From Clostridia bacterium (GTDB lineage: Bacteria > Bacillota > Clostridia > Christensenellales > Borkfalkiaceae), in NCBI GenBank assembly GCA_017466825.1, contig JAFTTJ010000001.1, positions 111,123 to 175,122 of the forward strand: a stretch of 64,000 bases of DNA, in the 5' to 3' direction. The notes beneath the pieces are model-generated. The model ran no database searches. It had not been told where the DNA came from and saw nothing but the letters and a program-made list of their open reading frames with translations. A program made the translations under genes and the position numbers. Every line of letters starts with the position of its first letter. Within the stretch, counting starts at the first letter, position 1. Below, piece by piece: positions 25,787 to 34,050 of the stretch.

Positions 25787-26497
25787 TTAGTCTAATTCTT
25801 CAATAAATTTAATCAAGTCGTCAAAACCGCCGTGCGGAAAGTCCGACGGGGAAAATTCGGTTTTGTTTATAATGCAATCGGTAAGCAAAAACACTTTTGC
25901 TCCAAGATTTTTTGCAACCATATCTTCTCCGACGTCGTTGCCGACCATTAAACACTCTTTGGGTGAAACGCCTAAACGTGAAATTACGTCTTTATAATAA
26001 TTCAAATTAGGTTTGCAAAACCTAGAGTTTTCATAAGTAGTTACAAGTTCAAAATCGCTAACTGAAAGCCCCGCCCATGCAATTCGTTTTTGGGTTGCTA
26101 TCGCAGGGAAAATTGGATTGGTTGCAAGCGCGATTTTAAGACCTTTTGCTTTTACTGCGTCAATGACCTTTTTGGCATTTTCATTAAAACCGCAACTATC
26201 CTTTACCTTGTCGAAGTTTTCACGGTAAAAGGCGTCGAAATACGGCTCGTCTTTACGGGCGTTTTCGCCAAAAACACCTTCAAAAGTTTTCCAAAATACG
26301 GTTTCGTTTGAAGCGTTACCGTCGTTTTTTATCATTGCCATAGTGCCTTTCCATATAGCGCCGATAAGTTTTTCACTCTCATAGCCGTATTCGGCAAGCC
26401 TTTTTGTTATTCCACCAAAATACGCCTGCACGAAAACGTCTTCATCCATAGGAAGCAAAGTCCCGTCTAAATCAAATAAAACAACTTTAGTCTGCAT
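25787..26497 (-). CDS. HAD-superfamily phosphatase
   Basis: 236 residues. Motif I FDLDGTLLPMDE (nucleophile and acid Asp), motif II LATNP, and motif IV MVGNDVGEDM are intact, with an alpha-helical cap between, so it is a class IA-type HAD hydrolase. Substrate cannot be assigned. It sits 9 nt after yhbY on the same strand; a dispersed 13-mer lies 9 nt past its stop. Confidence 0.85.
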   Translation of the reverse strand: MQTKVVLFDLDGTLLPMDEDVFVQAYFGGITKRLAEYGYESEKLIGAIWKGTMAMIKNDGNASNETVFWKTFEGVFGENARKDEPYFDAFYRENFDKVKDSCGFNENAKKVIDAVKAKGLKIALATNPIFPAIATQKRIAWAGLSVSDFELVTTYENSRFCKPNLNYYKDVISRLGVSPKECLMVGNDVGEDMVAKNLGAKVFLLTDCIINKTEFSPSDFPHGGFDDLIKFIEELD

Positions 26498-26506
26498 AAA
26501 TTTAGC

Positions 26507-26800
26507 CTAAAATTCAATATGTTTTACGCCCTTTTTATCCGACTTGCGGTATAAAACGACCTTGTGACCGATAGTGCAAACGACTTCGGCATTTAAAGCG
26601 GCAGCCAAATCGTCGGCTACGAAACGGGCTTCTTCATCAGAATTGTTTAAAACGGTGATTTTTATGAGTTCGCGAGAGTCAAGCGCTTGCGAAAAACTTG
26701 TAATCATATTATCGGAAATACCGCCCTTGCCTACTTGTCCGATAGGCTCGATAGTTTGAGCGAGCGAGCGAAGATTGCTCCTTTGTTTTGAAGTGAACAT
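26507..26800 (-). CDS. yhbY: YhbY-family CRM-domain ribosome assembly protein
   Basis: 97 residues, RNA-binding protein associated with pre-50S particles. LTSKQRSNLRSLA-like opening (here FTSKQRSNLRSLAQ), EPIGQVGKGGISDNMI (the GxxG loop), and a C-terminal IGHKVVLYRKS strand are typical. AAGGAG-type site precedes the ATG. Usually next to obg; here a structured-repeat array separates them. Confidence 0.92.
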   Translation of the reverse strand: MFTSKQRSNLRSLAQTIEPIGQVGKGGISDNMITSFSQALDSRELIKITVLNNSDEEARFVADDLAAALNAEVVCTIGHKVVLYRKSDKKGVKHIEF

Positions 26801-26841
26801 TTTTATTTTTCTCCTTTTTAGTATAATTTAACCCCAATTCT

Positions 26842-27369
26842 TCGTTGGTCATCCTTTTGAGGTGGTTTAAAGGTGTAGAAACAAGCAAGACAAGGCTCGT
26901 TTTGTTGACAAGGGTTTGGTAGACCTTGTTGGTCATCCCAGTCGGTAAACACTTGCAGTATCGCACTTTTGCGAAGTATATAAGCCTTTGTTAAAGGCTT
27001 AGATGCGAGTTAGCCAAGGCTCGTGAGCCTGAAAAGACTTGGTAGACCTTTTTGGTCACCAAGGTTTTGAAGGCGACACAGTAACGCAGGCTAACGAAGT
27101 AGATAAGACTTTAAACCCGTTTAAAGGTTTAGATACGAGCAAAAGAAGGCTCGCTTTTAGTTGACGGACACAATAGACCTTGTTGGTCATTGGGGTCAAA
27201 AACTAAAAGCAGTAACGCACTTTTGCGAAGTATATAAGCCTTTGCTAAAGGCTTAGATGCGAGTTAGCCAAGGCTCGTGAGCCTGAAAAGACTTGGTAGA
27301 CCTTTTTGGTCACCAAGGTTTTGAAGGCGACACAGTAACGCAGGCTAACGAAGTAGATAAGCCTTTAAA
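26842..27369 (+). repeat. Structured-repeat array 1: truncated end plus four ~125-nt units
   Basis: Units A 26867-26990, B 26991-27115, C 27119-27245, D 27246-27369, preceded by a partial unit (26842-26866). Common plan: outer helix (AAAGGCTTA / TAAGCCTTT); GATGCGAG; strand P2; AAGGCTCG; helix P3; GAC; helix P4 capped by TAGACC-TTGTT-GGTCA; GTC; P3'; CAGTAACG; P2'; CGAAGTAgATAAG. P2 is TTAGCC/GGCTAA in D (27264-27269 / 27343-27348) but CAAAAG/CTTTTG in C (27140-27145 / 27220-27225). P3 in C is CTTTTAGTT/AACTAAAAG. B and D are nearly identical and alternate with variable A and C. The array begins right after yhbY and ends 4 nt before the obg stop; there is no gene in it. Confidence 0.85.
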
Positions 27370-27373
27370 ATTA

Positions 27374-28642
27374 TCAATCGACAAAATCAAACTCTATCTC
27401 CCCGATAACTACGGTATCACCGTCTTTACAACCAGCATTTCTAAGAGCGGTTATTACGCCGTAAGTTTTAAGGGTTTTTTGCATGTAGGCTAAACTGTCG
27501 GGGTCGTTTAATACGACGTTTCTTTCTAAAAGTTTAACGATAGGACCGTCAACGATAAACACGTTGTCTTCTTCGTTTTTAATTATTTCAAACTTGCGCA
27601 CGTCGACTTTTTCATACTTAAATTCTTCGTGAGGGATAGGCGTGGGCGCAGGCATTTCTTTTAGCATCGCGACGATGGTTTTTACAAGGTCTTCAAGCCC
27701 TTCGCCCTTTATTGCCGACGAAATGAAAATCTTTTTTCTTCCGTTTATTTTACGCTTGAAAATTTTGATATTTTCTTCCGCGCCGTAACAGTCGCTCTTA
27801 TTTAAAAGAATAAGTTGGGGACGCTTTGCGAGTTCTTTTGAGTAATTTTTAAGTTCGGCGTTAATTTGCTTATAATCTTCATAAGGATCTCTGCCTTCAG
27901 AGCCCGAAACGTCGACTACGTGTACTAAAATTCTCGTCCTTTCGATATGGCGAAGGAACTCTATGCCGAGCCCTGCTCCATCCGCCGCGCCTTCGATAAG
28001 ACCGGGGATATCCGCGCAAACGAAACTGTCGTCGTAAAAACCGACTACGCCGAGATTGGGCGACATGGTTGTGAAATGATAGTTGGCAATCTTTGGCTTT
28101 GCGCCCGAAACTTTAGAAAGAACGGTAGATTTACCCACGTTAGGAAAGCCTATAAGACCTACGTCGGCAATCGTTTTAAGTTCAAGAATAACCCTGCGAA
28201 GTTCGGTCTTTTCGCCCGTTTGCGAAAAGTGTGGGGCGTGCCTTCTCGAAGTACAAAAATGTACGTTGCCTTTACCGCCGTTACCGCCTTCAAGCACCAA
28301 ATGGGTTTGTCCGTCGTAGTAAATATCGCATATAATTTTTTCGGTTTCAGCGTCTCTAACGACCGTACCGAGCGGAACTTTTATATATAAATCTTCACCG
28401 TTTTTGCCGTGGCACTTGCCGGAATCACCCTTGCCACCGTTTTCCGCAACGTATTTATGCTTAAAGTGGAAATCGATAAGCGTGGTTTTGTGCCTATCGC
28501 CAACGAAATAAATATGACCGCCACGACCGCCGTCGCCACCATCAGGACCGCCGTTTGCAACGCCTTTATAACGAATAAACGATACGGCGCCGTTTCCGCC
28601 GTCGCCCGATTTTAAGGAAATTCTCTCTTTATCAACAAACAT
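27374..28642 (-). CDS. obg: GTPase Obg/CgtA
   Basis: Essential large GTPase in ribosome assembly and stress control, 422 residues. The N-terminal glycine-rich Obg fold (SGDGGNGAVSFIRYKG, GGKGNVHF) is followed by the G domain (P-loop GFPNVGKST, G3 DIPG, G4 NKSD) and a C-terminal OCT domain (from ~345). Three nt separate it from nth, and a repeat array follows its stop codon. Confidence 0.96.
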   Translation of the reverse strand: MFVDKERISLKSGDGGNGAVSFIRYKGVANGGPDGGDGGRGGHIYFVGDRHKTTLIDFHFKHKYVAENGGKGDSGKCHGKNGEDLYIKVPLGTVVRDAETEKIICDIYYDGQTHLVLEGGNGGKGNVHFCTSRRHAPHFSQTGEKTELRRVILELKTIADVGLIGFPNVGKSTVLSKVSGAKPKIANYHFTTMSPNLGVVGFYDDSFVCADIPGLIEGAADGAGLGIEFLRHIERTRILVHVVDVSGSEGRDPYEDYKQINAELKNYSKELAKRPQLILLNKSDCYGAEENIKIFKRKINGRKKIFISSAIKGEGLEDLVKTIVAMLKEMPAPTPIPHEEFKYEKVDVRKFEIIKNEEDNVFIVDGPIVKLLERNVVLNDPDSLAYMQKTLKTYGVITALRNAGCKDGDTVVIGEIEFDFVD

Positions 28643-28645
28643 TTT

Positions 28646-29281
28646 TTAACCCCCTTTTTTTGAGTAATATTTACATAAAGCGCTCAATTTACACTCGCTA
28701 CATTTTGGATTTCTCGCCGAGCAAACTTGCCTTCCGTGAAAGATAAGCGCGTGGTGCATGTGCGACCATTTTTCTTTAGGAAGTGCCTGCATAAGTCGTT
28801 TTTCAGTATCTAACGGGGTTGTTCCGTCTGAAAAACCAAGCCTTGCGGAAACCCTAAACACGTGGGTGTCGACCGCAATAGCGTCACCGCCGAAAGCCAC
28901 CGAGTAAACGACGTTAGCCGTCTTTCTACCAACTCCCGAAAGGGACTGCAAGTCTTTTAAATTTGACGGAACTTTACCGTCAAACTTTTCAACGATATCC
29001 TTTGCGGCAGAAATTATATGAGCCGATTTCGATCTATATAGCCCGCATGAAAAGACGTATTTTTCAAGTTCTTCCTGCTCCATATCGGCAAACTGCTCGG
29101 GCGTGTTAGCCCTTTCAAAAAGGACTGCGGTAACTTTGTTCACCCTTGCGTCCGTGCATTGCGCCGAAAGTATTACGGCGACTAAAAGTTCAAAGTTAGA
29201 CGAAAATTTAAGCGCAGGGATAGGATTAGGATAAATTTCGGTTAAAATTCGGGTTATTTCCAACGCTTTTTTCTTAATCAT
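28646..29281 (-). CDS. nth: Endonuclease III
   Basis: DNA glycosylase/AP lyase for oxidised pyrimidines, 211 residues. Helix-hairpin-helix LSGVGRKTANVV carries the catalytic Lys, VDTHVFRVSARLG the catalytic Asp, and the C-terminal cysteine pattern C-x6-C-x2-C-x5-C (VCSARNPKCSECKLSALC) binds a 4Fe-4S cluster. First gene of nth-obg; AAAGGAG precedes the start. Confidence 0.96.
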   Translation of the reverse strand: MIKKKALEITRILTEIYPNPIPALKFSSNFELLVAVILSAQCTDARVNKVTAVLFERANTPEQFADMEQEELEKYVFSCGLYRSKSAHIISAAKDIVEKFDGKVPSNLKDLQSLSGVGRKTANVVYSVAFGGDAIAVDTHVFRVSARLGFSDGTTPLDTEKRLMQALPKEKWSHMHHALIFHGRQVCSARNPKCSECKLSALCKYYSKKGG

Positions 29282-29408
29282 ACTAACTCCTTTCAGTTTT
29301 GAACTTAACTATAAAGCGCGATAGCGTTATACAAAATATGCGCCTTTTATTTTAGCATAAAAAGGCGCATTAGACAAATGAAAAAGCCGTATTTTTAAAA
29401 TTTTAATT

Positions 29409-29666
29409 TTAAAGTAGGGTAATATACTGCTTTAAACCGTCTTTTTTGACTGAATAAATACCCGAAAAAGACGAAAAACCGAGCGCGGACACCACTTGCC
29501 TTGCAAAACTTAATTGCGCGTAAGGAAATTTTGCCGAAACACCGCATCCTAGGCGTGCGTCGGTTGGCGTTGGAACTACCGAGCAATCTACCCCGTGCGC
29601 TCGCATAAATTTTGCAAAACCGACGGTGTGTGTTCTCGATTTAAAAACGGCAAGACAATAAATCAT
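29409..29666 (-). CDS. DUF3343 (putative Se/S carrier-like) protein
   Basis: 85 residues from the ATG at 29666 behind AGGAGCAACTT. MIYCLAVFKSRTHTVGFAKFM and PTPTDARLGCGVSAKF (single conserved Cys near 42) match the DUF3343 pattern. Members often neighbour SirA-like or cysteine-desulfurase genes, and a cysteine-desulfurase-like gene is divergent 109 nt away. A carrier role for sulfur or selenium is inferred from this context. Confidence 0.75.
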   Translation of the reverse strand: MIYCLAVFKSRTHTVGFAKFMRAHGVDCSVVPTPTDARLGCGVSAKFPYAQLSFARQVVSALGFSSFSGIYSVKKDGLKQYITLL

Positions 29667-29775
29667 AAGTTGCTCCTTTTGCCCGCTTATCATAATTAGG
29701 GTTTATTAGCAAATTTTGGTATTTTTAAAGGCTTTTTGTAATATATTATACCATACTACTTTAAGGGAATTGGGC

Positions 29776-30906
29776 ATGATATATTTCGACAACGCCGCGA
29801 CGGGCGGTTTTAAACCTTTTAAATCGATCGACTCCGCCGTTAGCGCAATGAAAAATTTAAACGTAAACGCAGGCAGAAGCGCGCATAAACTTTCTGCTAT
29901 GGCAGACGAAATAGTTTATGAAACTAGGCAAACGGTTGCAAAGTTCGTAGGGGCGAGCAAGGCGGAAAACGTAATTTTTACACATAACTGCACCGACGCG
30001 CTTAACGTAGCCATTTTCGGTTTATATCAAAAAGGTTGCCACGTTATTACGACGGTTACTGAACATAACGCAACCTTGCGCCCCCTTTACGAACTTGAAC
30101 GGCGGGGCGAAATATCGCTTACGATTATAACCCCAAAATCGGGCAAGGTTAAAGCGGAAGACGTTGAAAGAGAATTAACTAACAACACTAAACTCGTAGT
30201 ATTAAACGCAGTTTCAAACGTGAACGGCGAAGAAAACGACGTCTTTAACGTAGGAAAACTCCTTTCAAAAACAGACGCAAAGTTTATCGTAGACGGCGCT
30301 CAAGCCGTTGGACATATCGATTTAAACGTCAATAATCAACTTATAGACGCACTTTGTCTTGCTGGGCACAAGGGACTTATGGCAATACAAGGCATAGGCG
30401 TGTTGGTTTTAAACGACGGCGTTAACGTACAACCTAGTCGCTTTGGCGGTACAGGTACGGACTCTTTTTCGCGCGAAATGCCCGACTGCTACCCCGAAAG
30501 GCTTGAAGCGGGCACTTTAAACTTGCCCGCCATTTGCTCACTAAAATCAGGGGTTGAGTACCTATCGGCAAACTCTACCTATCTTGCAACTCAAACCCTT
30601 TCGCTTACCGAATATCTCATTTCAAAACTTAAACGTCTACCCTATATAAAACTTTATTCAAAACCAAATAAAAGCGGTATAGTTTGCTTTAATCATCGCG
30701 ACTTTTCTTCCCAAGAAATTTGCGAAATTTTATCTGAAAAATACTCAATCGCCGTGCGTGGCGGTTATCATTGCGCACCGCTTATGCATAAATTTTTAAA
30801 AACCGACAAACTAGGCGCTGTAAGAGTAAGTTTTTCGCTTCAAAACACGCGCAAGGAAATAAACGCGTTGATATCCGCGCTTGAAGAAATTTCCGCTTTT
30901 ATTTAG
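29776..30906 (+). CDS. Cysteine desulfurase-like class V aminotransferase
   Basis: PLP enzyme, 376 residues from the ATG at 29776 (AAGGGA upstream). IYFDNAATGG at the N-terminus, the PLP-lysine segment AGHKGLMAIQGIG near 212-224, and RGGYHCAPLMHKF near the C-terminus with the catalytic Cys in the group II (SufS/CsdA-like) position. Likely mobilises sulfur or selenium from cysteine; its divergent DUF3343 neighbour could be the acceptor. One dispersed 13-mer copy is internal (30333) and one 14 nt past the stop (30921). Confidence 0.85.
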   Translation: MIYFDNAATGGFKPFKSIDSAVSAMKNLNVNAGRSAHKLSAMADEIVYETRQTVAKFVGASKAENVIFTHNCTDALNVAIFGLYQKGCHVITTVTEHNATLRPLYELERRGEISLTIITPKSGKVKAEDVERELTNNTKLVVLNAVSNVNGEENDVFNVGKLLSKTDAKFIVDGAQAVGHIDLNVNNQLIDALCLAGHKGLMAIQGIGVLVLNDGVNVQPSRFGGTGTDSFSREMPDCYPERLEAGTLNLPAICSLKSGVEYLSANSTYLATQTLSLTEYLISKLKRLPYIKLYSKPNKSGIVCFNHRDFSSQEICEILSEKYSIAVRGGYHCAPLMHKFLKTDKLGAVRVSFSLQNTRKEINALISALEEISAFI

Positions 30907-30935
30907 GCAAAATTACACGATAATCAACTTATAGA

Positions 30936-31223
30936 CTATTTTATGCTTTTAAGTCTATCAACTACCGACTGAAGCATTTTTCTTTGAGAAGAGTTTAAAA
31001 GGGGCGCTACGGACGAAGCAAAATTATCAATATCGCCGTCTGATAAAGTTCCGTTTTTACGGCTGATTTCGGCTTGCTTTATAATTGCCGACATAATTTC
31101 ATCCGCACTTTTACCTTCGTACTCGCTCGCAAGTTTTGCAAACGCTTGCATTGGGTTTGAAAAATCAATCGTTTCACTTTTAGTGGTTTTGTTTTCGCTA
31201 GTGAAAGTGTTAAAATCTTTCAT
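30936..31223 (-). CDS. Small helical hypothetical protein
   Basis: 95 residues, polar N-terminus and helical C-terminus ending in LLNSSQRKMLQSVVDRLKSIK. No family recognised. Divergent from a second small gene 64 nt away, sharing its promoter region, with which it may form a functional pair. Its TAG stop lies 2 nt from a dispersed 13-mer copy. Confidence 0.6.
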   Translation of the reverse strand: MKDFNTFTSENKTTKSETIDFSNPMQAFAKLASEYEGKSADEIMSAIIKQAEISRKNGTLSDGDIDNFASSVAPLLNSSQRKMLQSVVDRLKSIK

Positions 31224-31287
31224 AAAAAATCTCCGCTACAACATATTATGCGGATAAACTTTAAAAAAGTTAAGGGAGTAAAAAATT

Positions 31288-31641
31288 TTGAATTTAATTT
31301 CCATCGTCGTAATTTTAGCCCTGCTCTTTGGTGGGGAAAAACTAAACCAAATTAAAGAATTTTTATCGAGAATAGATTTTCCGTCTTTTGCGCCCGTACT
31401 CCAAATTTTAGGCGTAAAACAAGAAGGAATCGACTTTTTATCGTCCGAAAAATTTAACGAAATTTTAACGGGCGAGTTAGATTTAAAAACCTTGTTACCG
31501 CTTATTACTTCACTCTTTTCAACGGCTGATAAAAAGGAAGGCAAAAGTGAGCCCAAGCAAAAAAATAGCGACTACGCTTCGCCTATTAAAGACGTTGCGC
31601 CGACCGACGTTGAAGAAAGTATCAACGCCTATTTCAATTAA
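31288..31641 (+). CDS. Small membrane-anchored hypothetical protein
   Basis: 117 residues, TTG start 9 nt after AAGGGAG. A short hydrophobic N-terminus (LISIVVILALLFGG) precedes an amphipathic helical body and a disordered polar C-terminus. No family recognised. Divergent partner of the 30936-31223 gene. Confidence 0.6.
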   Translation: MNLISIVVILALLFGGEKLNQIKEFLSRIDFPSFAPVLQILGVKQEGIDFLSSEKFNEILTGELDLKTLLPLITSLFSTADKKEGKSEPKQKNSDYASPIKDVAPTDVEESINAYFN

Positions 31642-31653
31642 ATTTTAACTAAA

Positions 31654-31690
31654 AAAACTCGCTCGGAGAAAGAACGAGTTTTAGTTTTTT
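31654..31690. terminator. Terminator between convergent small gene and S41 protease
   Basis: Imperfect stem AAAACTCG / CGAGTTTT with TTTTTT on the plus strand and A-rich flank giving Ts on the minus strand. Confidence 0.7.
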
Positions 31691-31701
31691 ATGAGTGTTT
31701 T

Positions 31702-32988
31702 TTATAGAGAAAGTGTGGCTATAAGTTCATAATCTGCGTTTTCAATATACGGCGCTTCAATTATTTTATCTTGATATAGGGTGAGTTTTTTAGTAATTCC
31801 CACGTCGTGAATACACTCGTTTGAAATCGGCCAGTAAATTTTTGCAGTAGTGAGTTTTATCGCTCCACCTACCGCCAAATCGGCGTTAGGTATAGTCGTT
31901 TGCATAATGCCTTTACCGTAGGTTTTGTAGACGTATTCGCCGTTTAAGTAACTTCTTGATAGCACCACTTTTACGACGCCGAAATAGTCGTAGTCAAGGC
32001 ACGCCCCAATAAGCGCTTCGGAAGCGGATGCCGTGTCTGCGTCGGCTAAAAATACAATACTAGTAAATTCGTAATCAGAATATTTATTTTTAGCCAAATT
32101 AAATCTTTCTTCACTACCGTCTTTATAAATCGCCTTTGAAAGGCAAAGATTACTACCCTGCGTACCGATAAGATGGGATGCAACTTCTTGCATAATGCTC
32201 ATATATCCGCCACCGTTACCGCGAAGGTCAAGGATAAGTTTATTCCTGCCGTCCTTTTCAAATTTTTCCATTACCATTTCAAACTGCTTTGCCGAGCCGT
32301 ACAAATCGTTTGAAAGTCCGCTAAACGACGTGTATTTTATATAAGCGACGTCGCTAGGTAAAATTTCACTCAAATCACTTTCGTATTCGGTGAGTTTTAA
32401 TTTATTTTGCGCGTCGTCCATAAATCTATAAGCGCCGTTTTCATCCACGTAGTAGACGAAAGTTTCGTTATATTCTCTCTTGGTTATATCAAAAACCTTT
32501 TCGCTATCGTAGGCGATTTTTAAGGAAAATTTTTCATCTGCGGAAATTTGAGAAAGTCTGCTACTTAAATCCTTAAAATTTAGGCTTTCAAAATCTTGCT
32601 TGCCGTCCGTTTTTATGCCGACTATCTCACCGCCAATCTCAATGCCTGCGTGTTCGGCAGGAGAATTGCCCAAAACGTTATAAACGTAAGCGTTGCCGTT
32701 TGCCAAAGGCGCTATGGTTATACCAACGCCCGCCCTTACGCCTTGTGAGGATTTTTTTATCGTTTCGTATTCTTCGGCGGTGTAATACTTTGAGTATTCG
32801 TCCAACAAACTATCCGCCATTATTTGTAAATAATTTTCGTCTTCTTCAAGATAATGTTTTTTGTACTGCTCTAAAATAAACTGCAAGGAAGCAAGGTCGG
32901 TATCTTGGTAAGACCGACAGAAAAACCCTGCGAAAAACATCCCCACTCCGAAGACGAGCACGCCTATTACGGCTAATATTTTTTTCAA
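31702..32988 (-). CDS. S41-family carboxy-terminal processing protease
   Basis: 428 residues. N-terminal signal anchor (ILAVIGVLVFGVGMFFAGFF), a PDZ domain (about 90-165, GVGITIAPLANGNAYVYNV), then the tail-specific protease core: LDLRGNGGGYMSIM, DADTASASEALIGA with the catalytic Ser, and a Lys in the following strand region (YKTYGKGIMQT). Extracytoplasmic, membrane-anchored. CtpA/CtpB-like enzymes cleave regulators or envelope proteins in Bacillus; the target here is unknown. Confidence 0.88.
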   Translation of the reverse strand: MKKILAVIGVLVFGVGMFFAGFFCRSYQDTDLASLQFILEQYKKHYLEEDENYLQIMADSLLDEYSKYYTAEEYETIKKSSQGVRAGVGITIAPLANGNAYVYNVLGNSPAEHAGIEIGGEIVGIKTDGKQDFESLNFKDLSSRLSQISADEKFSLKIAYDSEKVFDITKREYNETFVYYVDENGAYRFMDDAQNKLKLTEYESDLSEILPSDVAYIKYTSFSGLSNDLYGSAKQFEMVMEKFEKDGRNKLILDLRGNGGGYMSIMQEVASHLIGTQGSNLCLSKAIYKDGSEERFNLAKNKYSDYEFTSIVFLADADTASASEALIGACLDYDYFGVVKVVLSRSYLNGEYVYKTYGKGIMQTTIPNADLAVGGAIKLTTAKIYWPISNECIHDVGITKKLTLYQDKIIEAPYIENADYELIATLSL

Positions 32989-33000
32989 ATTTATCTCCTT

Positions 33001-34050
33001 TTAACCTAAGAGTTTATGCAAAATCATAATGAGCCTAAACGTCATTGCATCTTGAAATTTACGAATATCAAGCCCTGTTGCGCGCTCAATTTTGTCGAGC
33101 CTATACATAAGGGTATTCCTGTGCATATAGAGATTTCTCGACGTTTCCGAAACGTTTAAACTAGTATGTAAAAACTCTTCGGCGGTGGTTACCATTTCGC
33201 TGTCGGCAAACATACTTTTTGCATCTTGATCTTCTAAAATGTCTAAAAATTCTTGAAGTTTGTGCTTTGGCATATCTTCAAGCATCTTGACGAGAACGTA
33301 TTCCTTATAAGTAGAAACAGCCGACTTTGCGCCAAAAATACCGTCCATTCTTATCGCCGTAACGGCTTGCTGATAGGAAACCGAACAGTCGACGAAAGCG
33401 CCGACCGCACTGCCGATACCGATTTTTATATTTATGCCGAGTTCGTCGCTAACCGACTGAGCGAGAAGACTTGCGTAATCGGTAAGAGAACGGTATTCGC
33501 TATTTTCTTCCGCAGAGCCAAATCTCACGTAAGCGCAAGTAAAATCTTCGGTTCGGCAACAAATATCTCTCTCGTTTGACTTAAAAGTGTCCATAAAATT
33601 TACAACTTCGTCAACCCTACCGCACGGCACGTACGCAACTATCGCCGTGCAAGACGAATCGGGAATAGAATACTTTGACATAATCTTTTGAAGCCTTATT
33701 CCACTACACGAGCCTATTATTGCGCTCTTTAAAGAATCTTCCTTACTATCAAGCGACTCTTTTGCCGAGCCGTTTTCTAAAAGTGTGGCTATAAGTTCGG
33801 CAATCGTCCTATCCGACTCTGAAAAACCGTCGATATAGCCCGTATAACGAAGGGCGTTGTACTTAAAAGTAAAGTACGTTTTACCCTTTTCTTGATCGGA
33901 AACGGTAGAACGAACCCTGCCGTCAAAGCGGTCGGCAAGTTCGGTGTCCCCCGTCGTATAAAAATCGTCTTCGCCTTCGGAATAGACTCTTATCTCTCTA
34001 CCCGTCTTTTCTTTTACGTGGTTGAGCATTCGGATAATTTCAATATCCAT
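33001..34050 (-). CDS. PucR/CdaR-type transcriptional regulator
   Basis: 349 residues ending in the PucR C-terminal helix-turn-helix (NVSETSRNLYMHRNTLMYRLDKIERATGLDIRKFQDA), preceded by a GGDEF-like/CdaR middle region (KIGIGSAVGAFVDCSVSYQQA). The N-terminal ~150 residues are an unassigned sensor. Overlaps the 3' end of the RNase H gene by 11 nt. Ligand and targets unknown. Confidence 0.85.
   Translation of the reverse strand: MDIEIIRMLNHVKEKTGREIRVYSEGEDDFYTTGDTELADRFDGRVRSTVSDQEKGKTYFTFKYNALRYTGYIDGFSESDRTIAELIATLLENGSAKESLDSKEDSLKSAIIGSCSGIRLQKIMSKYSIPDSSCTAIVAYVPCGRVDEVVNFMDTFKSNERDICCRTEDFTCAYVRFGSAEENSEYRSLTDYASLLAQSVSDELGINIKIGIGSAVGAFVDCSVSYQQAVTAIRMDGIFGAKSAVSTYKEYVLVKMLEDMPKHKLQEFLDILEDQDAKSMFADSEMVTTAEEFLHTSLNVSETSRNLYMHRNTLMYRLDKIERATGLDIRKFQDAMTFRLIMILHKLLG

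Noticed and set aside
26709-26966. Open frame through array 1 (and 56721-56951 through array 2) giving similar peptides
   Set aside because: The peptide similarity only reflects the DNA repeats. Frames cross repeat units, have no ribosome site and end at different points in each array.
26842-27369. CRISPR array
   Set aside because: Units are ~125 nt with internal structure and no short direct repeat/unique spacer pattern, and no cas genes are present.
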